In this document: piece by piece, positions 42,309 through 52,996 of the stretch | How the letters are laid out: the number at the start of each line of letters is the position of its first letter | Position numbering within the stretch: position 1 is the first letter of the stretch | Source of the DNA: Candidatus Methylomirabilota bacterium | GTDB taxonomy: Bacteria > Methylomirabilota > Methylomirabilia > Rokubacteriales > CSP1-6 | Reading direction: 5' to 3' | Length of the DNA stretch: 64,000 nt | Assembly (NCBI GenBank): GCA_035315345.1 | Contig: DATFYA010000205.1 | Location: forward strand, 1 to 64,000 | The notes under the pieces: generated by a model | The model's database searches: none | What the model was told of the DNA's origin: nothing | What the model saw: the letters and a program-made list of their open reading frames with translations, nothing else | Translations under genes and position numbers: made by a program

Positions 42309-43334
42309 ATGGCCCGGCCCAGGATCGAGGCGGTCGCGACCGCCACTCCGCCCTGGCAATACGACCAGGCCACCGTGCTGCGCATGTCGGGTTACGACGA
42401 TCCGCGGCGCATGGGATTCTTCAGCAACAGCCTCATCGAGACGCGCCACCTCTACATGGACCCGGAGACGTTCACGCCCGACGAGAGCGTGGACCAGCTC
42501 AACGACCGCTGGCGCCGGGGGGCGGTCGCGGTGGGCCAGCAGGCGGTGGCGCGGGCCATCGAGCGGGCGGGCTGGCGGCGCGAGGACGTGGACTTCATCG
42601 CCACCACGACCTGCACCGGGCGGGTGTGCCCGAGCCTCGACGCGCAGATCATCAACGAGCTGGGGCTCAAGCCCACGATCCAGCGGGTGCACGTGGGCGA
42701 CACCGGCTGCGCGAGCGCGATGGTGGCGATGCAGCAGGTGTCCAATCACCTGCGCGCGTTCCCCGATCACCGCGCGGTGATGGTCGCGGTCGAGATCTGC
42801 TCGGCCGCCTACTTCCTCGACGACCGGCTGGAGAGCGCGGTCGCGCACGCCATCTTCGCGGACGGCGCGGGCGCCATCGCCATCGGCCGGGACGGGGCCG
42901 GGCCCGAGATCGTGGAGCACCGCACGCTGTTCCGCTCCGAGCACCTGGGCGCGATGGGCTTCGAGTATCCGGGCGGCCGCCCGCGGGTGGTGCTCTCCAA
43001 GGACGTGCGCCGCATCGGGGCGGGCATGATGAAGGAGATGGCCGACCTCCTGATGGCGAGCCACGGGCTCAAGAAGGAGGACATCGCGCATTTCGTGCTG
43101 CACTCCGCGGGCCGTCGCGTCATCGAGCAGGTGGGCCGGGTGATGGAGCTGGACGACTCTCGGCTGGCGCACTCCCGATCCGTGCTCCAGCAGTTCGGCA
43201 ACATGTCGTCCGCCACCGTGGTGTTCGTGCTCGACGATCTGCTGCGATCGCACGAGCCGGCGCCGGGCGACTGGGGCCTCATGATCGCCCTCGGCCCCGG
43301 CTTCGCCGCCGAGGGCGCCCTGCTGCGCTGGTAG
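42309..43334 (+). CDS. Type III polyketide synthase (chalcone/stilbene synthase family)
   Basis: A 341-residue homodimeric ketosynthase that extends an acyl-CoA with malonyl-CoA units without an acyl carrier protein. The triad is Cys134 in GDTGCASAMVA, His265 in VLHSAGRRVIEQV and Asn298 in FGNMSSATVVFVL; GNMSSA is highly diagnostic of type III enzymes. The TTTCTGRVCPSLDAQ stretch is the expected early motif. It is followed after 1 base by a methyltransferase and then a coupled flavoprotein. The same three functions form the Streptomyces srsABC phenolic-lipid locus, so the product may be an alkylresorcinol or alkylpyrone-type lipid. KAS III is the main alternative but does not carry GNMSSA followed by this spacing. 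Confidence 0.85.
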   Translation: MARPRIEAVATATPPWQYDQATVLRMSGYDDPRRMGFFSNSLIETRHLYMDPETFTPDESVDQLNDRWRRGAVAVGQQAVARAIERAGWRREDVDFIATTTCTGRVCPSLDAQIINELGLKPTIQRVHVGDTGCASAMVAMQQVSNHLRAFPDHRAVMVAVEICSAAYFLDDRLESAVAHAIFADGAGAIAIGRDGAGPEIVEHRTLFRSEHLGAMGFEYPGGRPRVVLSKDVRRIGAGMMKEMADLLMASHGLKKEDIAHFVLHSAGRRVIEQVGRVMELDDSRLAHSRSVLQQFGNMSSATVVFVLDDLLRSHEPAPGDWGLMIALGPGFAAEGALLRW

Positions 43335-43335
43335 C

Positions 43336-44058
43336 ATGCCGTTCCTTCCGCCCCTCGCCCGCGCCGCGGGCGCGCTGGAGATCATCGACGGCCCTCCCGT
43401 GCCGTTCGCGGATCTCGCGTGCTGCATGACGGACATCGCGCGCGTCAACGGCTGGTTCTTCGGGCGCATGGTCACGATGATCCACGTCAAGCGGATGGTC
43501 TCCGTGCTCCCCGCCGATCGCGTCGTCACGGTGCTGGACGTGGGCACCGGCGGGGCCGACATTCCCCGCGCGGTGGTGCGGTGGGCCCGGCGGGCCGGCC
43601 GGCGCGTGCGGGTGTTCGCCCTCGATCGCGACCCGGCCACGCTGCGGATCGCCGCGGAGGCGAGCCGGACGTATCCGGAGATCACCTTCGTGCGGGGCGA
43701 CGCGCTCGCGCTGCCGATCCGCCCGGGCGCGGTGGACCTCACCATCTCCGCCATGACGCTGCACCACCTGGAGCCCGACGCGGCGGTGCGCTACCTGGCC
43801 GAGATGGACGCGGCCGCGCGGGTGGGGTTCGTGGTCAACGACCTGGTGCGGACCCGGCTCGCCCACGCGGTGGTATGGCTGATCACCCGCTTCGTCACGC
43901 GCAGCGCGATCTCGCGCCACGACGGACCGCTCTCGGTGCTGCGCTCGTACACGCCGCCCGAGGTGACCGCGCTGTGCGAGAAGGCGGGATTGCTCGACGC
44001 CTCGGTGGTGTACCACTGGCCGTATCTGCGGCTCTGCGCGGTGCGGGAGCGGCGGTGA
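43336..44058 (+). CDS. SAM-dependent methyltransferase (class I)
   Basis: A 240-residue Rossmann methyltransferase. Motif I is VTVLDVGTGGADIPRA (residues about 63-78), motif II ends VFALDRDPATL, and the post-motif region is ISAMTLHHLEPDAA. The C-terminal YTPPEVTALCEKAGL is common in UbiE-like quinone and polyketide methyltransferases. It begins 1 base after the type III PKS stop and overlaps the flavoprotein start by 4 bases (GTGA), so all three are one operon. It most likely methylates the PKS product on carbon or oxygen; which is not readable. Confidence 0.85.
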   Translation: MPFLPPLARAAGALEIIDGPPVPFADLACCMTDIARVNGWFFGRMVTMIHVKRMVSVLPADRVVTVLDVGTGGADIPRAVVRWARRAGRRVRVFALDRDPATLRIAAEASRTYPEITFVRGDALALPIRPGAVDLTISAMTLHHLEPDAAVRYLAEMDAAARVGFVVNDLVRTRLAHAVVWLITRFVTRSAISRHDGPLSVLRSYTPPEVTALCEKAGLLDASVVYHWPYLRLCAVRERR

Positions 44059-45257
44059 CCGCCGCCCGCGCCGACGTGGTGGTGGTGGGCGCGGGGCCGG
44101 CCGGCTCCGCCGCCGCGATCCTGCTCGCCGAGCGCGGCTGGTCGGTCACGCTGCTCGACAAGGCGGCCTTCCCGCGTCCGAAGATCTGCGGCGAGTACCT
44201 CTCGCCGGAGGGGGCGCGCGTGCTCGATCGGCTCGGCGCGCTGAAGGCGGTGGATGCGGCGGGCGCGCAGCCGCTCCACGGCATGCGCATCGTCGCTCCC
44301 GACGGCACCGTGCTCGACGGCACGTATCCGACCGGCGGGCGATGGCGCGGCTATCGCGACCACGCGCTGGCGATCCGGCGGGAGATCTTCGACCGCGTGC
44401 TGCTCGAGCGGGCGCGGGCCCTGCCGGTGGACGTGCGCGAGCGCCATCGCGTGACCGGCCTGATGCGCGAGGGCTCGGCGGTGGCCGGCGTGCACGCGGA
44501 GGCGCCGGATGGATCGCCCGTCGACGTCCGCGGCCGGCTCGTGGTCGGGGCCGACGGGCGCGCGTCGGTGGTGGCCCACGCGCTCGGGCTGATTCGGCCT
44601 CACCGGCTGAAGCGGCTGGCGCTCATCCGGCACGTGAGCGGCATCGAGGACCTCGGCGGCCGGGGGGAGATCCACGTGGACCCGCCCGACTACTGCATCT
44701 TGAATCCGGTGGCGCCCGGCATCGTCAATCTCGGCCTCGTGGTGCCGCTCGCCCACGCGCGGCCGTTCAGCGGCCGGCTGGAGACCTTCTTCGCGGCGCG
44801 GCTCAAGCAGCTGCGGCGGGTGCCGGCGCGGATCCACGGCATGCGGCCCGAGGGCCCGCTGATGGCGATGGGGCCGCTCGCGTATCGCGTGGCCGAGCCG
44901 CGCGTGGCCGGCGTGATGCTGGCCGGCGACGCGGCCGGCTTCTACGACCCGTTCACCGGCGAGGGGCTCTACACCGCGCTGCGGTCGGCCGAGATGCTGG
45001 CGGAGGTGGCGCACGCCGCGCTCTCCGCGGGCGATCTCTCCGCCGCCGCGCTGGCTCCGTACTCGCGGGGGCGGCGGGAGGCGTTTCGGGACAAGGCGCG
45101 CGTGACCCGGGCGCTGCAGGTCATCATCGCGCGACGGCGCCCGGCCAACCTTGCCGCCCACGTCCTGCAGCGGCGCCCGGCGCTGCTGTCGATGCTGATG
45201 GGTGTGATCGGGGACTTCGTGCCGCCGCGGGAGCTGCTGCGGGCGATGTGGGGGTAG
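44055..45257 (+). CDS. FAD-dependent oxidoreductase (geranylgeranyl-reductase/hydroxylase family)
   Basis: A 400-residue flavoprotein. The FAD motif is VVVVGAGPAGSAAAILLAE near the N terminus, followed by the family's PRPKICGEYLSPEG, then VVGADGRASVV (DG motif) and VMLAGDAAGFYDPFTGEGL (GD motif). It starts with GTG 44055, coupled to the methyltransferase gene. Its place in the operon parallels SrsC, a flavoprotein hydroxylase that turns alkylresorcinols into quinones, so hydroxylation of the polyketide is the leading idea. A reductase acting on isoprenoid chains is the other option in this family. Confidence 0.85.
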   Translation: MTAARADVVVVGAGPAGSAAAILLAERGWSVTLLDKAAFPRPKICGEYLSPEGARVLDRLGALKAVDAAGAQPLHGMRIVAPDGTVLDGTYPTGGRWRGYRDHALAIRREIFDRVLLERARALPVDVRERHRVTGLMREGSAVAGVHAEAPDGSPVDVRGRLVVGADGRASVVAHALGLIRPHRLKRLALIRHVSGIEDLGGRGEIHVDPPDYCILNPVAPGIVNLGLVVPLAHARPFSGRLETFFAARLKQLRRVPARIHGMRPEGPLMAMGPLAYRVAEPRVAGVMLAGDAAGFYDPFTGEGLYTALRSAEMLAEVAHAALSAGDLSAAALAPYSRGRREAFRDKARVTRALQVIIARRRPANLAAHVLQRRPALLSMLMGVIGDFVPPRELLRAMWG

Positions 45258-45270
45258 GGGAGCGGGCGAA

Positions 45271-46707
45271 CTAGCGGGGGCGGGGTCGGCGACGGGGCGA
45301 CGGCGAGGTGGCCGGGCGCTCCTCGTCGGTCCCCGCGGCCGGCTGGTCGGATTGCAGCAGGGGGATGTTGGCCTCGCGGAGCGGGCGGCCCACGTGGTCG
45401 CGGATCCACTTGCCGTCCCACCACTCCACCGGCGTCACCGAGATACCCTGGATGAGCACCTCGAAGTGGAGGTGATCGCCGAGGGCCAGGCCGGTGGCGC
45501 CGCTCCGGCCGAGCTCCTGGCCCTTCTTCACCTGGTCACCGTCCTTCACCTCGAGGGTCGACAGGTGGCCGTAGAGGGTCTGCAATCCCCAGCCGTGATC
45601 CACTACCACCGCGTTGCCGTAGATGGTGAGCGGCGCGGCCCAGACCACCACCCCCGAGTTCGCCGCGGGGACCGGGCTCGTCTTCAGCGACGCGAGGTCG
45701 TAACCCAGGTGCACCTGGCTGTCGACGGCCTTGCCCTGATAGCGGTAGGTGCGGGTCTCCGCGAAGTTCGAGAACACCTTGGTATTGCGCGGCTGGATGA
45801 ACGCGCCCTCGAAGAGGGGAGCGGGCCGGCTCTTCTGCGCGAGCTTCCGCTTCGTCTCCTCGGCTTCCTTCCGCTTGTCGCGATTGACGGTGAGAAAGGC
45901 GGCGAGCAGCTGATCGGGCGGGATCTGCCCGCGCTCGGGGAGGAGCTCCGGCATCTTGCTGGCGAGGAACTGCTCGCTGATCTCGATGGTGTCCGTCGGG
46001 AACTTGCGGGGGCGGATCTCGACGGCGAGCGCGCGTGACACCGCGTTGCCCGCCTCGTCCTGGGCGGAGACCGTCATCGGCGAGTTGGGGGCGAGGTTCC
46101 AGGGCAGGGCGTAGAGGGCGGCGTGCAGTCCCGAGTCGGGCGCGCCGGCCGGGAAGGCGGGGAAGAAGAGGTCGCCCACCGCGACGCCCACGCGCGCGGC
46201 GCCCTTCGCCCGCATCGCCACCAGCCCGCCCCCGCCGCGCGAGAGATAGCGGGTGGAGGCGAGAACCTCGAGGGTCGGCGGCGTGAAGTCGAGCGTGATC
46301 GGCACGCTCGCGATGATCCGGTCGTCCACGCGGATGGGGCGCCAGAAGCCGTCGCGCGCTCGCACCTCCAGGGCGGCCGCGCCCTCGCGCAGGCCCAGCG
46401 TGCCGCCCGCGATGATCAGCTGCACGCGCTGCTCGTTGCTGGGCGGACCGGAGAAGGTCTGCTGCGCGACGTTGACGCGGGTCCCGCCCTGCATCAGACG
46501 CACGTCGACGGCCTGGACGCCGCCGCGGGTCGCGCGCAGGTCCAGGGTGACCGGGGTGCGGGCGCCGATGAACCTGGGCGTCGGCTGGAACTCCACGCGC
46601 ACCGCGGGTACGCTCTGCCGCCACGCGAGATAGCCGAGGCCCCCGAGCACCGCCACGATGGGGATGAAGAAGATGATCAGCCAGACCCGGATGCGCGACC
46701 GTGCCAC
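45271..46707 (-). CDS. M23-family metallopeptidase (LytM/NlpD-type endopeptidase)
   Basis: A 478-residue protein with one N-terminal membrane segment (VWLIIFFIPIVAVLGGLGYL), a long periplasmic beta-rich middle region with two Ig-like parts, and a C-terminal M23 peptidase domain at about 330-440. Zinc-site motifs are present: VHLGYDLAS (HxxxD), YGHLS and DHLHFEVL (HxH), so the enzyme should be active. It would cut peptidoglycan cross-bridges or stems. The tail is Pro/Arg-rich. I chose GTG 46707, which begins just before the membrane segment and lies 6 bases after a TACCAT box. It converges with the flavoprotein gene at 13 bases. Confidence 0.87.
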   Translation of the reverse strand: MARSRIRVWLIIFFIPIVAVLGGLGYLAWRQSVPAVRVEFQPTPRFIGARTPVTLDLRATRGGVQAVDVRLMQGGTRVNVAQQTFSGPPSNEQRVQLIIAGGTLGLREGAAALEVRARDGFWRPIRVDDRIIASVPITLDFTPPTLEVLASTRYLSRGGGGLVAMRAKGAARVGVAVGDLFFPAFPAGAPDSGLHAALYALPWNLAPNSPMTVSAQDEAGNAVSRALAVEIRPRKFPTDTIEISEQFLASKMPELLPERGQIPPDQLLAAFLTVNRDKRKEAEETKRKLAQKSRPAPLFEGAFIQPRNTKVFSNFAETRTYRYQGKAVDSQVHLGYDLASLKTSPVPAANSGVVVWAAPLTIYGNAVVVDHGWGLQTLYGHLSTLEVKDGDQVKKGQELGRSGATGLALGDHLHFEVLIQGISVTPVEWWDGKWIRDHVGRPLREANIPLLQSDQPAAGTDEERPATSPSPRRRPRPR

Positions 46708-46767
46708 CCCGTCATGGTAGCAGCCGGTGAAATTCCCACCTAAGATTTGCGCGTAGAATCGGGGCTC

Positions 46768-47226
46768 GTGTCCACTCGGCGGGACTGGGGAAACATTTTC
46801 CGGATCGCCGCCGCGGCCGGCTTCGCCGCGAGCGCGGCGCTCCATCTCGCCACCTTCACGCCGCTGCCGCCCGCGGTCGGCGCCGCGAGCGCGGTGACGC
46901 TCTTCCTCGGCGCGCTCGGGCTGCTCGCGGCCATGATCGTGCGGCTGCGCGCGGCCGGCGCGCCGCTGCGCGGGCAGGGGACGGTGCGCGTGGTGGACTG
47001 GCGCCGGCTCGCCGCCTTCGTGCCGGAGGGTACGCGGCGCGCCACGCTCGCGGTGGTGGCCTACGTGCTGATGAACTTCGTGCTCTGTCTGGTGTTCCTC
47101 GACGAGAGTGCGGGCAGCGTGCGGCTGCTCTCCGGCCACCTGCTGCTCTTCTATTTGATTCCGCTGTTGTATTTTCGCTTCGTGGAGCCGCGCCTGCGCG
47201 ACGGCGGCGACCGGTCCGATCCTTGA
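46768..47226 (+). CDS. Small integral membrane protein of unknown function
   Basis: A 152-residue protein with about four hydrophobic segments (AAAAGFAASAALHLATF, ALGLLAAMIV, VAYVLMNFVLCLVFL and LLSGHLLLFYLIPLLYF). No family is recognised. GTG 46768 is preferred: a TAGAAT -10-like box at 46754-46759 ends 8 bases before it. A GTG at 46747 would start upstream of that box. It sits just upstream of nuoL, in the place where nuoK is normally found, but neither its length nor its sequence matches NuoK. A separate promoter lies between it and nuoL. Confidence 0.6.
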   Translation: MSTRRDWGNIFRIAAAAGFAASAALHLATFTPLPPAVGAASAVTLFLGALGLLAAMIVRLRAAGAPLRGQGTVRVVDWRRLAAFVPEGTRRATLAVVAYVLMNFVLCLVFLDESAGSVRLLSGHLLLFYLIPLLYFRFVEPRLRDGGDRSDP

Positions 47227-47252
47227 CACTCCGGCCCGCTTCCGCTTAGAGT
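47223..47252 (+). promoter_or_regulatory. Putative promoter TTGACA-N18-TAGAGT for nuoLMN
   Basis: TTGACA (47223-47228) is followed 18 bases later by TAGAGT (47247-47252), 23 bases before the nuoL ATG. The -35 overlaps the stop region of the previous gene. This suggests the three complex I genes form their own unit. Confidence 0.5.
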
Positions 47253-47275
47253 GTTGCGGGTTTGCACCCGAACTC

Positions 47276-49156
<1,881 letters not shown>

Positions 49157-49163
49157 ACGCGCG

Positions 49164-50681
49164 ATGGCCTATCTCCTCACCCTGGTCACGTTCCTCCCCG
49201 CGCTGGGCGCGCTGCTGGTGCTGGCCCTGCCCCGGCGCCAGGACTCGGCGGTCCGGTACGCGACGCTGCTGACCACCGCGGCGACCTTCGTGATCTCGCT
49301 GCCCCTCTACTTCCGCTTCGATCCTTCGCTCGCCGACTACCAGTTCGTGGAGCAGCGGCCGTGGATCCCCTCGCTCGGGGTGACGTACCACCTCGGGGTG
49401 GACGGCATCAGCGTGCTGCTGGTCCTGCTGACCACGTTCCTGATGCCGCTGGTCATCCTGTCGTCGTGGACCTCGGTGGAGTCGCGCTGGAAGGAATTCG
49501 CGATCACCATGCTGCTCCTGGAGACCGGCATGGTCGGGGTCTTCGTGTCCCTCGACCTCTTCCTCTTCTACGTCTTCTGGGAGGCGATGCTGATCCCGAT
49601 GTACCTGATCATCGGGATCTGGGGCGGGCCCAACCGGGTCTACGCCGCGGTCAAGTTCATCCTCTATACGTTGACCGGCTCGCTCCTGATGCTGGTGGCC
49701 ATCCTGGTGCTCTACTTCCAGCACGGAGTCGCCACCAATATCTACACGTTCGACCTGCCGGTGCTCGCCCGGTACGTGGTGCCGGCCGGGACGACCCAGA
49801 ATCTGTTGTTCCTGGCCTTCGCGCTGGCCTTCGCGATCAAGGTGCCGATGTTCCCGTTCCACACCTGGCTGCCCGACGCCCACGTGGAGGCGCCGACCGC
49901 GGGCAGCGTGATCCTGGCCGGCGTGCTCCTGAAGATGGGCACCTACGGCTTCCTGCGCTTCTGCCTGCCCCTGTTCCCGACCGCGAGCCTGCACTACGCG
50001 CCGCTGATCTTCGCGCTCTCGGTCATCGGCATCATCTACGGGGCGTGGGTCTCGACGGTGCAGGCCGACATCAAGAAGCTGGTGGCCTACTCGAGCGTGA
50101 GCCACCTGGGCTTCGTGGTGCTCGGGCTCTTCACCCTCACCCCGCAGGGCCTGGTCGGCGGCCTCATCCAGATGGTGAACCACGGGCTCAGCACCGGCGC
50201 GCTCTTCCTCATGGTCGGCATGATCTACGAGCGCCGGCACACCCGCCTCATCGCCGACTTCGGCGGGCTGTGGAGCGTGATCCCGGCCTTCAGCGCGATC
50301 TTCCTGATCGTGTGCCTGTCCTCGCTCGGGCTGCCCGGGTTGAACGGGTTCGTGGGCGAGTTCCTGGTGCTGCTGGGCGCCTTCCAGGTGGACCGGCTCG
50401 CCGCGGTGCTGGGCACCAGCGGCATCATCTTCGCGGCGGTGTACCTCTTGTGGATGTACCAGCGGGTGTGCTTCGGCCCGGTGGCCTCCGAGGCCAACCG
50501 GCGGCTCCGGGACCTGACCCCGCGCGAGTGGGCGGTGCTGCTGCCGGTGCTGCTCTTCATCTTCTGGATCGGGGTGTACCCGACCACCTTCACCGCCATG
50601 ACCGAGCCGAGCGTGCAGGCGCTGATCACGCAGGTCCAGAGCAAGGCGCAGGCGACCGCCGCGATGGTGGCGCCGCGGTGA
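49164..50681 (+). CDS. nuoM: NADH-quinone oxidoreductase subunit M
   Basis: A 505-residue proton-pumping complex I subunit. It has about fourteen membrane segments and the conserved FYVFWEAMLIPMYLIIGIWG (TM5 Glu), FPFHTWLPDAHVEAPTAGSV and LVAYSSVSHLGFVVLG motifs, plus GLPGLNGFVGEFLVL. Length fits NuoM. Start ATG 49164 lies 7 bases after nuoL. Its stop overlaps the GTG start of nuoN (GTGA), indicating coupled translation. Confidence 0.96.
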   Translation: MAYLLTLVTFLPALGALLVLALPRRQDSAVRYATLLTTAATFVISLPLYFRFDPSLADYQFVEQRPWIPSLGVTYHLGVDGISVLLVLLTTFLMPLVILSSWTSVESRWKEFAITMLLLETGMVGVFVSLDLFLFYVFWEAMLIPMYLIIGIWGGPNRVYAAVKFILYTLTGSLLMLVAILVLYFQHGVATNIYTFDLPVLARYVVPAGTTQNLLFLAFALAFAIKVPMFPFHTWLPDAHVEAPTAGSVILAGVLLKMGTYGFLRFCLPLFPTASLHYAPLIFALSVIGIIYGAWVSTVQADIKKLVAYSSVSHLGFVVLGLFTLTPQGLVGGLIQMVNHGLSTGALFLMVGMIYERRHTRLIADFGGLWSVIPAFSAIFLIVCLSSLGLPGLNGFVGEFLVLLGAFQVDRLAAVLGTSGIIFAAVYLLWMYQRVCFGPVASEANRRLRDLTPREWAVLLPVLLFIFWIGVYPTTFTAMTEPSVQALITQVQSKAQATAAMVAPR

Positions 50682-52150
50682 ACCCCCCGCTCGTCCTGCC
50701 CGTCGTCGACCTGCGGCCGATCCTGCCGATGCTGGTCCTGGCCGCCACCGCGGCCGTCGTGCTGCTGCTCGACCTGGTGCCGCCGCGCGACCGCAAGGAG
50801 CACCTCGGCTTCGTCAGCGCGCTCGGAGTGGTGGCCACGCTGGTCGTCACCTTCTGGATGGTGTTCGCCACCGGCGGCGCCGAGCTGCGCGGCTTCCGGG
50901 GCATGGTGGTGCTGGATTCGTACGCCCTCTTCTTCAACGTCGTGATCGGCTACGCGGCGGGCCTGGTGCTCCTGCTCTCGATGGACTACATCCGGCGCGA
51001 GGGCCAGGAGTCGGGCGAGTTCTACATCCTGGTGCTGCTCTCCGCGCTCGGGATGATGCTGATGGCCGCGGCGGGCGACCTGATCATCGTGTTCCTCGGG
51101 CTCGAGACCATGTCGATCGCCCTCTACGTGCTGGCCGGCTTCTTCCGCACTCGCATCGAGGCGGGCGAGGCCTCGATGAAGTACTTCCTGGTCGGGGCCT
51201 TCGCCTCCGGCTTCTTCCTGTACGGCATCGCCCTGATCTTCGGCGCCACCGGCACCACCAACCTCGACCGCATCGCCAACGCGGTCGCCGCGGGGGCCGG
51301 CAAGGATCCGATGCTGGTCATCGGTCTCGGGCTCCTGCTGGTGGGTTTCGGCTTCAAGATCTCCTCGGTGCCCTTCCACATGTGGGCCCCCGACGTGTAC
51401 GAGGGCGCCCCGACCTCGATCACCGCCTTCATCGCCACCGGGTCCAAGGCGGCCGCCTTCGCCGCGCTGCTGCGGGTGCTGCTCACCGCGGTGCGGCAGA
51501 TTCCGCTGGACTGGGTGATGCTGCTGTGGGTGATGTCCGCGGTCACCATGACGGTGGGCAACGTGGTGGCGCTGGCCCAGCAGAACTTCAAGCGCATGCT
51601 GGCCTACTCCTCGATCGCCCACGTGGGCTACATGCTGGTCGGGGTGGTGGCGGGCGGCGCGCTCGGCAACGGCAGCGTGCTCTTCTACATGCTCGCCTAC
51701 ACCTTCACCACCGCGGGCGCCTTCGGGGTGATCGTGCTGCTGGAGCGGGCCGGGCAGGAGGCGGTGAAGATCGACGACTTCGGCGGCCTCGCCGCGCGGC
51801 ATCCGCTGCTGGCCCTGGCCCTGTCCATCTTCCTGCTCTCGCTGATCGGCATCCCACCCACCGCCGGCTTCGTGGGGAAGTTCTACCTGTTCGGCGCCGC
51901 GGTGAAGTCGGGCTACGTGTGGCTGGCCGTGATCGGCGTGCTGAACTCCGCGGTCGCCGCGTACTACTATCTGCGCCTCATCGTCTACATGTACATGCGC
52001 GAGCCCCAGGGCGCGCCCACGGTGCTGGCCCCGTCGCTGTCGGGGGCGCTCGCCCTGATGGTCGCGCTGTGGGGCGTGGTGCAGCTCGGCGTCGCGCCCG
52101 GCCCGCTGTTCGATCTGGCCCAGGCCGCCGTCGTTCCGCTGCTCAGATAG
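50678..52150 (+). CDS. nuoN: NADH-quinone oxidoreductase subunit N
   Basis: A 490-residue complex I antiporter-like subunit. Conserved features are VFLGLETMSIALYVLAGF (TM5 Glu), VPFHMWAPDVYEGAPTSITA, MLAYSSIAHVGYMLVG and GIPPTAGFVGKFYLFG. It begins with GTG 50678 overlapping nuoM by 4 bases. The much longer open frame upstream in this frame is the out-of-frame reading of nuoM and is rejected. The gene is followed by a palindromic repeat and then by an unrelated HAD phosphatase gene. Confidence 0.96.
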   Translation: MNPPLVLPVVDLRPILPMLVLAATAAVVLLLDLVPPRDRKEHLGFVSALGVVATLVVTFWMVFATGGAELRGFRGMVVLDSYALFFNVVIGYAAGLVLLLSMDYIRREGQESGEFYILVLLSALGMMLMAAAGDLIIVFLGLETMSIALYVLAGFFRTRIEAGEASMKYFLVGAFASGFFLYGIALIFGATGTTNLDRIANAVAAGAGKDPMLVIGLGLLLVGFGFKISSVPFHMWAPDVYEGAPTSITAFIATGSKAAAFAALLRVLLTAVRQIPLDWVMLLWVMSAVTMTVGNVVALAQQNFKRMLAYSSIAHVGYMLVGVVAGGALGNGSVLFYMLAYTFTTAGAFGVIVLLERAGQEAVKIDDFGGLAARHPLLALALSIFLLSLIGIPPTAGFVGKFYLFGAAVKSGYVWLAVIGVLNSAVAAYYYLRLIVYMYMREPQGAPTVLAPSLSGALALMVALWGVVQLGVAPGPLFDLAQAAVVPLLR

Positions 52151-52156
52151 TGCGCG

Positions 52157-52215
52157 CACCCTCACCCCGGCCTCTTTTCCCTCTCCCCTTCGGGCAGAGG
52201 GCAAGGTGAGGGGTG
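52157..52215. repeat. Palindromic repeat, copy 3 (long form)
   Basis: The outer arms CACCCTCACC (52158-52167) and GGTGAGGGGTG (52205-52215) and the inner arms CCCTCT (52179-52184) and AGAGGG (52196-52201) fold into one long imperfect hairpin with a CTTCGGG tip. It resembles the repeats at 2478 and 34231. It lies just after nuoN and contains the only usable start codon (GTG 52213) of the next gene. Confidence 0.65.
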
Positions 52216-52992
52216 GTTCCTCGCCTCCCCTACCGCGGCTGGCTCTTCGACCTCGACGGCACCGTCTATCTGGGCGAGCGCCTGATCCCCGGCGCCGACG
52301 CGGTCATCGCGGCGATCCGCGGGGCGGGCCGGCGCGTGGCGTTCCTGTCCAACAAGCCGCTCGAGACCCGCGCGGACTACGCGGCCAAGCTCACGCGCCT
52401 CGGGGTGCCCGCCGCGCCCGACGACGTCATCAACTCCTCGCTGGTGCTCGCGCGCTACCTGCGCGACCGCGATCCCGGCGCGCCGGTCTTCGTCATCGGC
52501 GAGCCGCCGATGCGGAACGAGATGGCCGCCCACGGCTTCGAGGTGCGGCCGGACGAGCGGGTGCGCTGGGTGGTGATCGCGTTCGATCGCACCTTCGACT
52601 ACGCGAAATTGAACGTCGCCCTGCAGGCGGTGAGGGGCGGCGCGCGCCTGATCGCCACGAATCCCGACCGCACCTGCCCGGTGGAGGGGGGTGAGATCCC
52701 CGACTGCGCCGGGATGATCGCGGCGGTCGAGGCGGTCACCGACCGGAAGGTGGAGACGATCGTGGGCAAGCCCTCGCCGATCATCCTGGAGGTGGCGCTC
52801 GCCGCCCTCGGGGTGCCGGCGCGCGAAGCCGCGATCGTGGGCGACCGCATCGAGACCGACATCGTGATGGGACGGCGGCTCGGGCTCGGCACCGTGCTCG
52901 TGCTGAGCGGGGTCACGCGCGCCGACGACGCCCGAATCGCCGCGGTGGCTCCGGACCACGTGTTACAGTCGATCCGAGATCTGGTGGAGTGA
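52213..52992 (+). CDS. HAD-superfamily phosphatase, IIA type (NagD/phosphoglycolate-like)
   Basis: A 259-residue HAD hydrolase with a C2 cap. Motif I is LFDLDGTVYLG (nucleophile Asp13, acid Asp15), motif II is VAFLSNKP, motif III Lys is in VGKPSPII, and motif IV is IVGDRIETDIVMG. This type includes NagD, 4-nitrophenylphosphatase, phosphoglycolate phosphatase and glycerol-1-phosphatase. It is followed 4 bases later by glpD, so action on a glycerol phosphate or related three-carbon phosphate is attractive but unproven. The GTG start lies in a palindromic repeat. Confidence 0.88.
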   Translation: MVPRLPYRGWLFDLDGTVYLGERLIPGADAVIAAIRGAGRRVAFLSNKPLETRADYAAKLTRLGVPAAPDDVINSSLVLARYLRDRDPGAPVFVIGEPPMRNEMAAHGFEVRPDERVRWVVIAFDRTFDYAKLNVALQAVRGGARLIATNPDRTCPVEGGEIPDCAGMIAAVEAVTDRKVETIVGKPSPIILEVALAALGVPAREAAIVGDRIETDIVMGRRLGLGTVLVLSGVTRADDARIAAVAPDHVLQSIRDLVE

Positions 52993-52996
52993 TCGC

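Noticed and set aside
42309-43334. 3-oxoacyl-ACP synthase III (FabH) for the ketosynthase
   Set aside because: The GNMSSA motif and the linkage to a methyltransferase and flavoprotein favour a type III polyketide synthase. FabH remains the main alternative.
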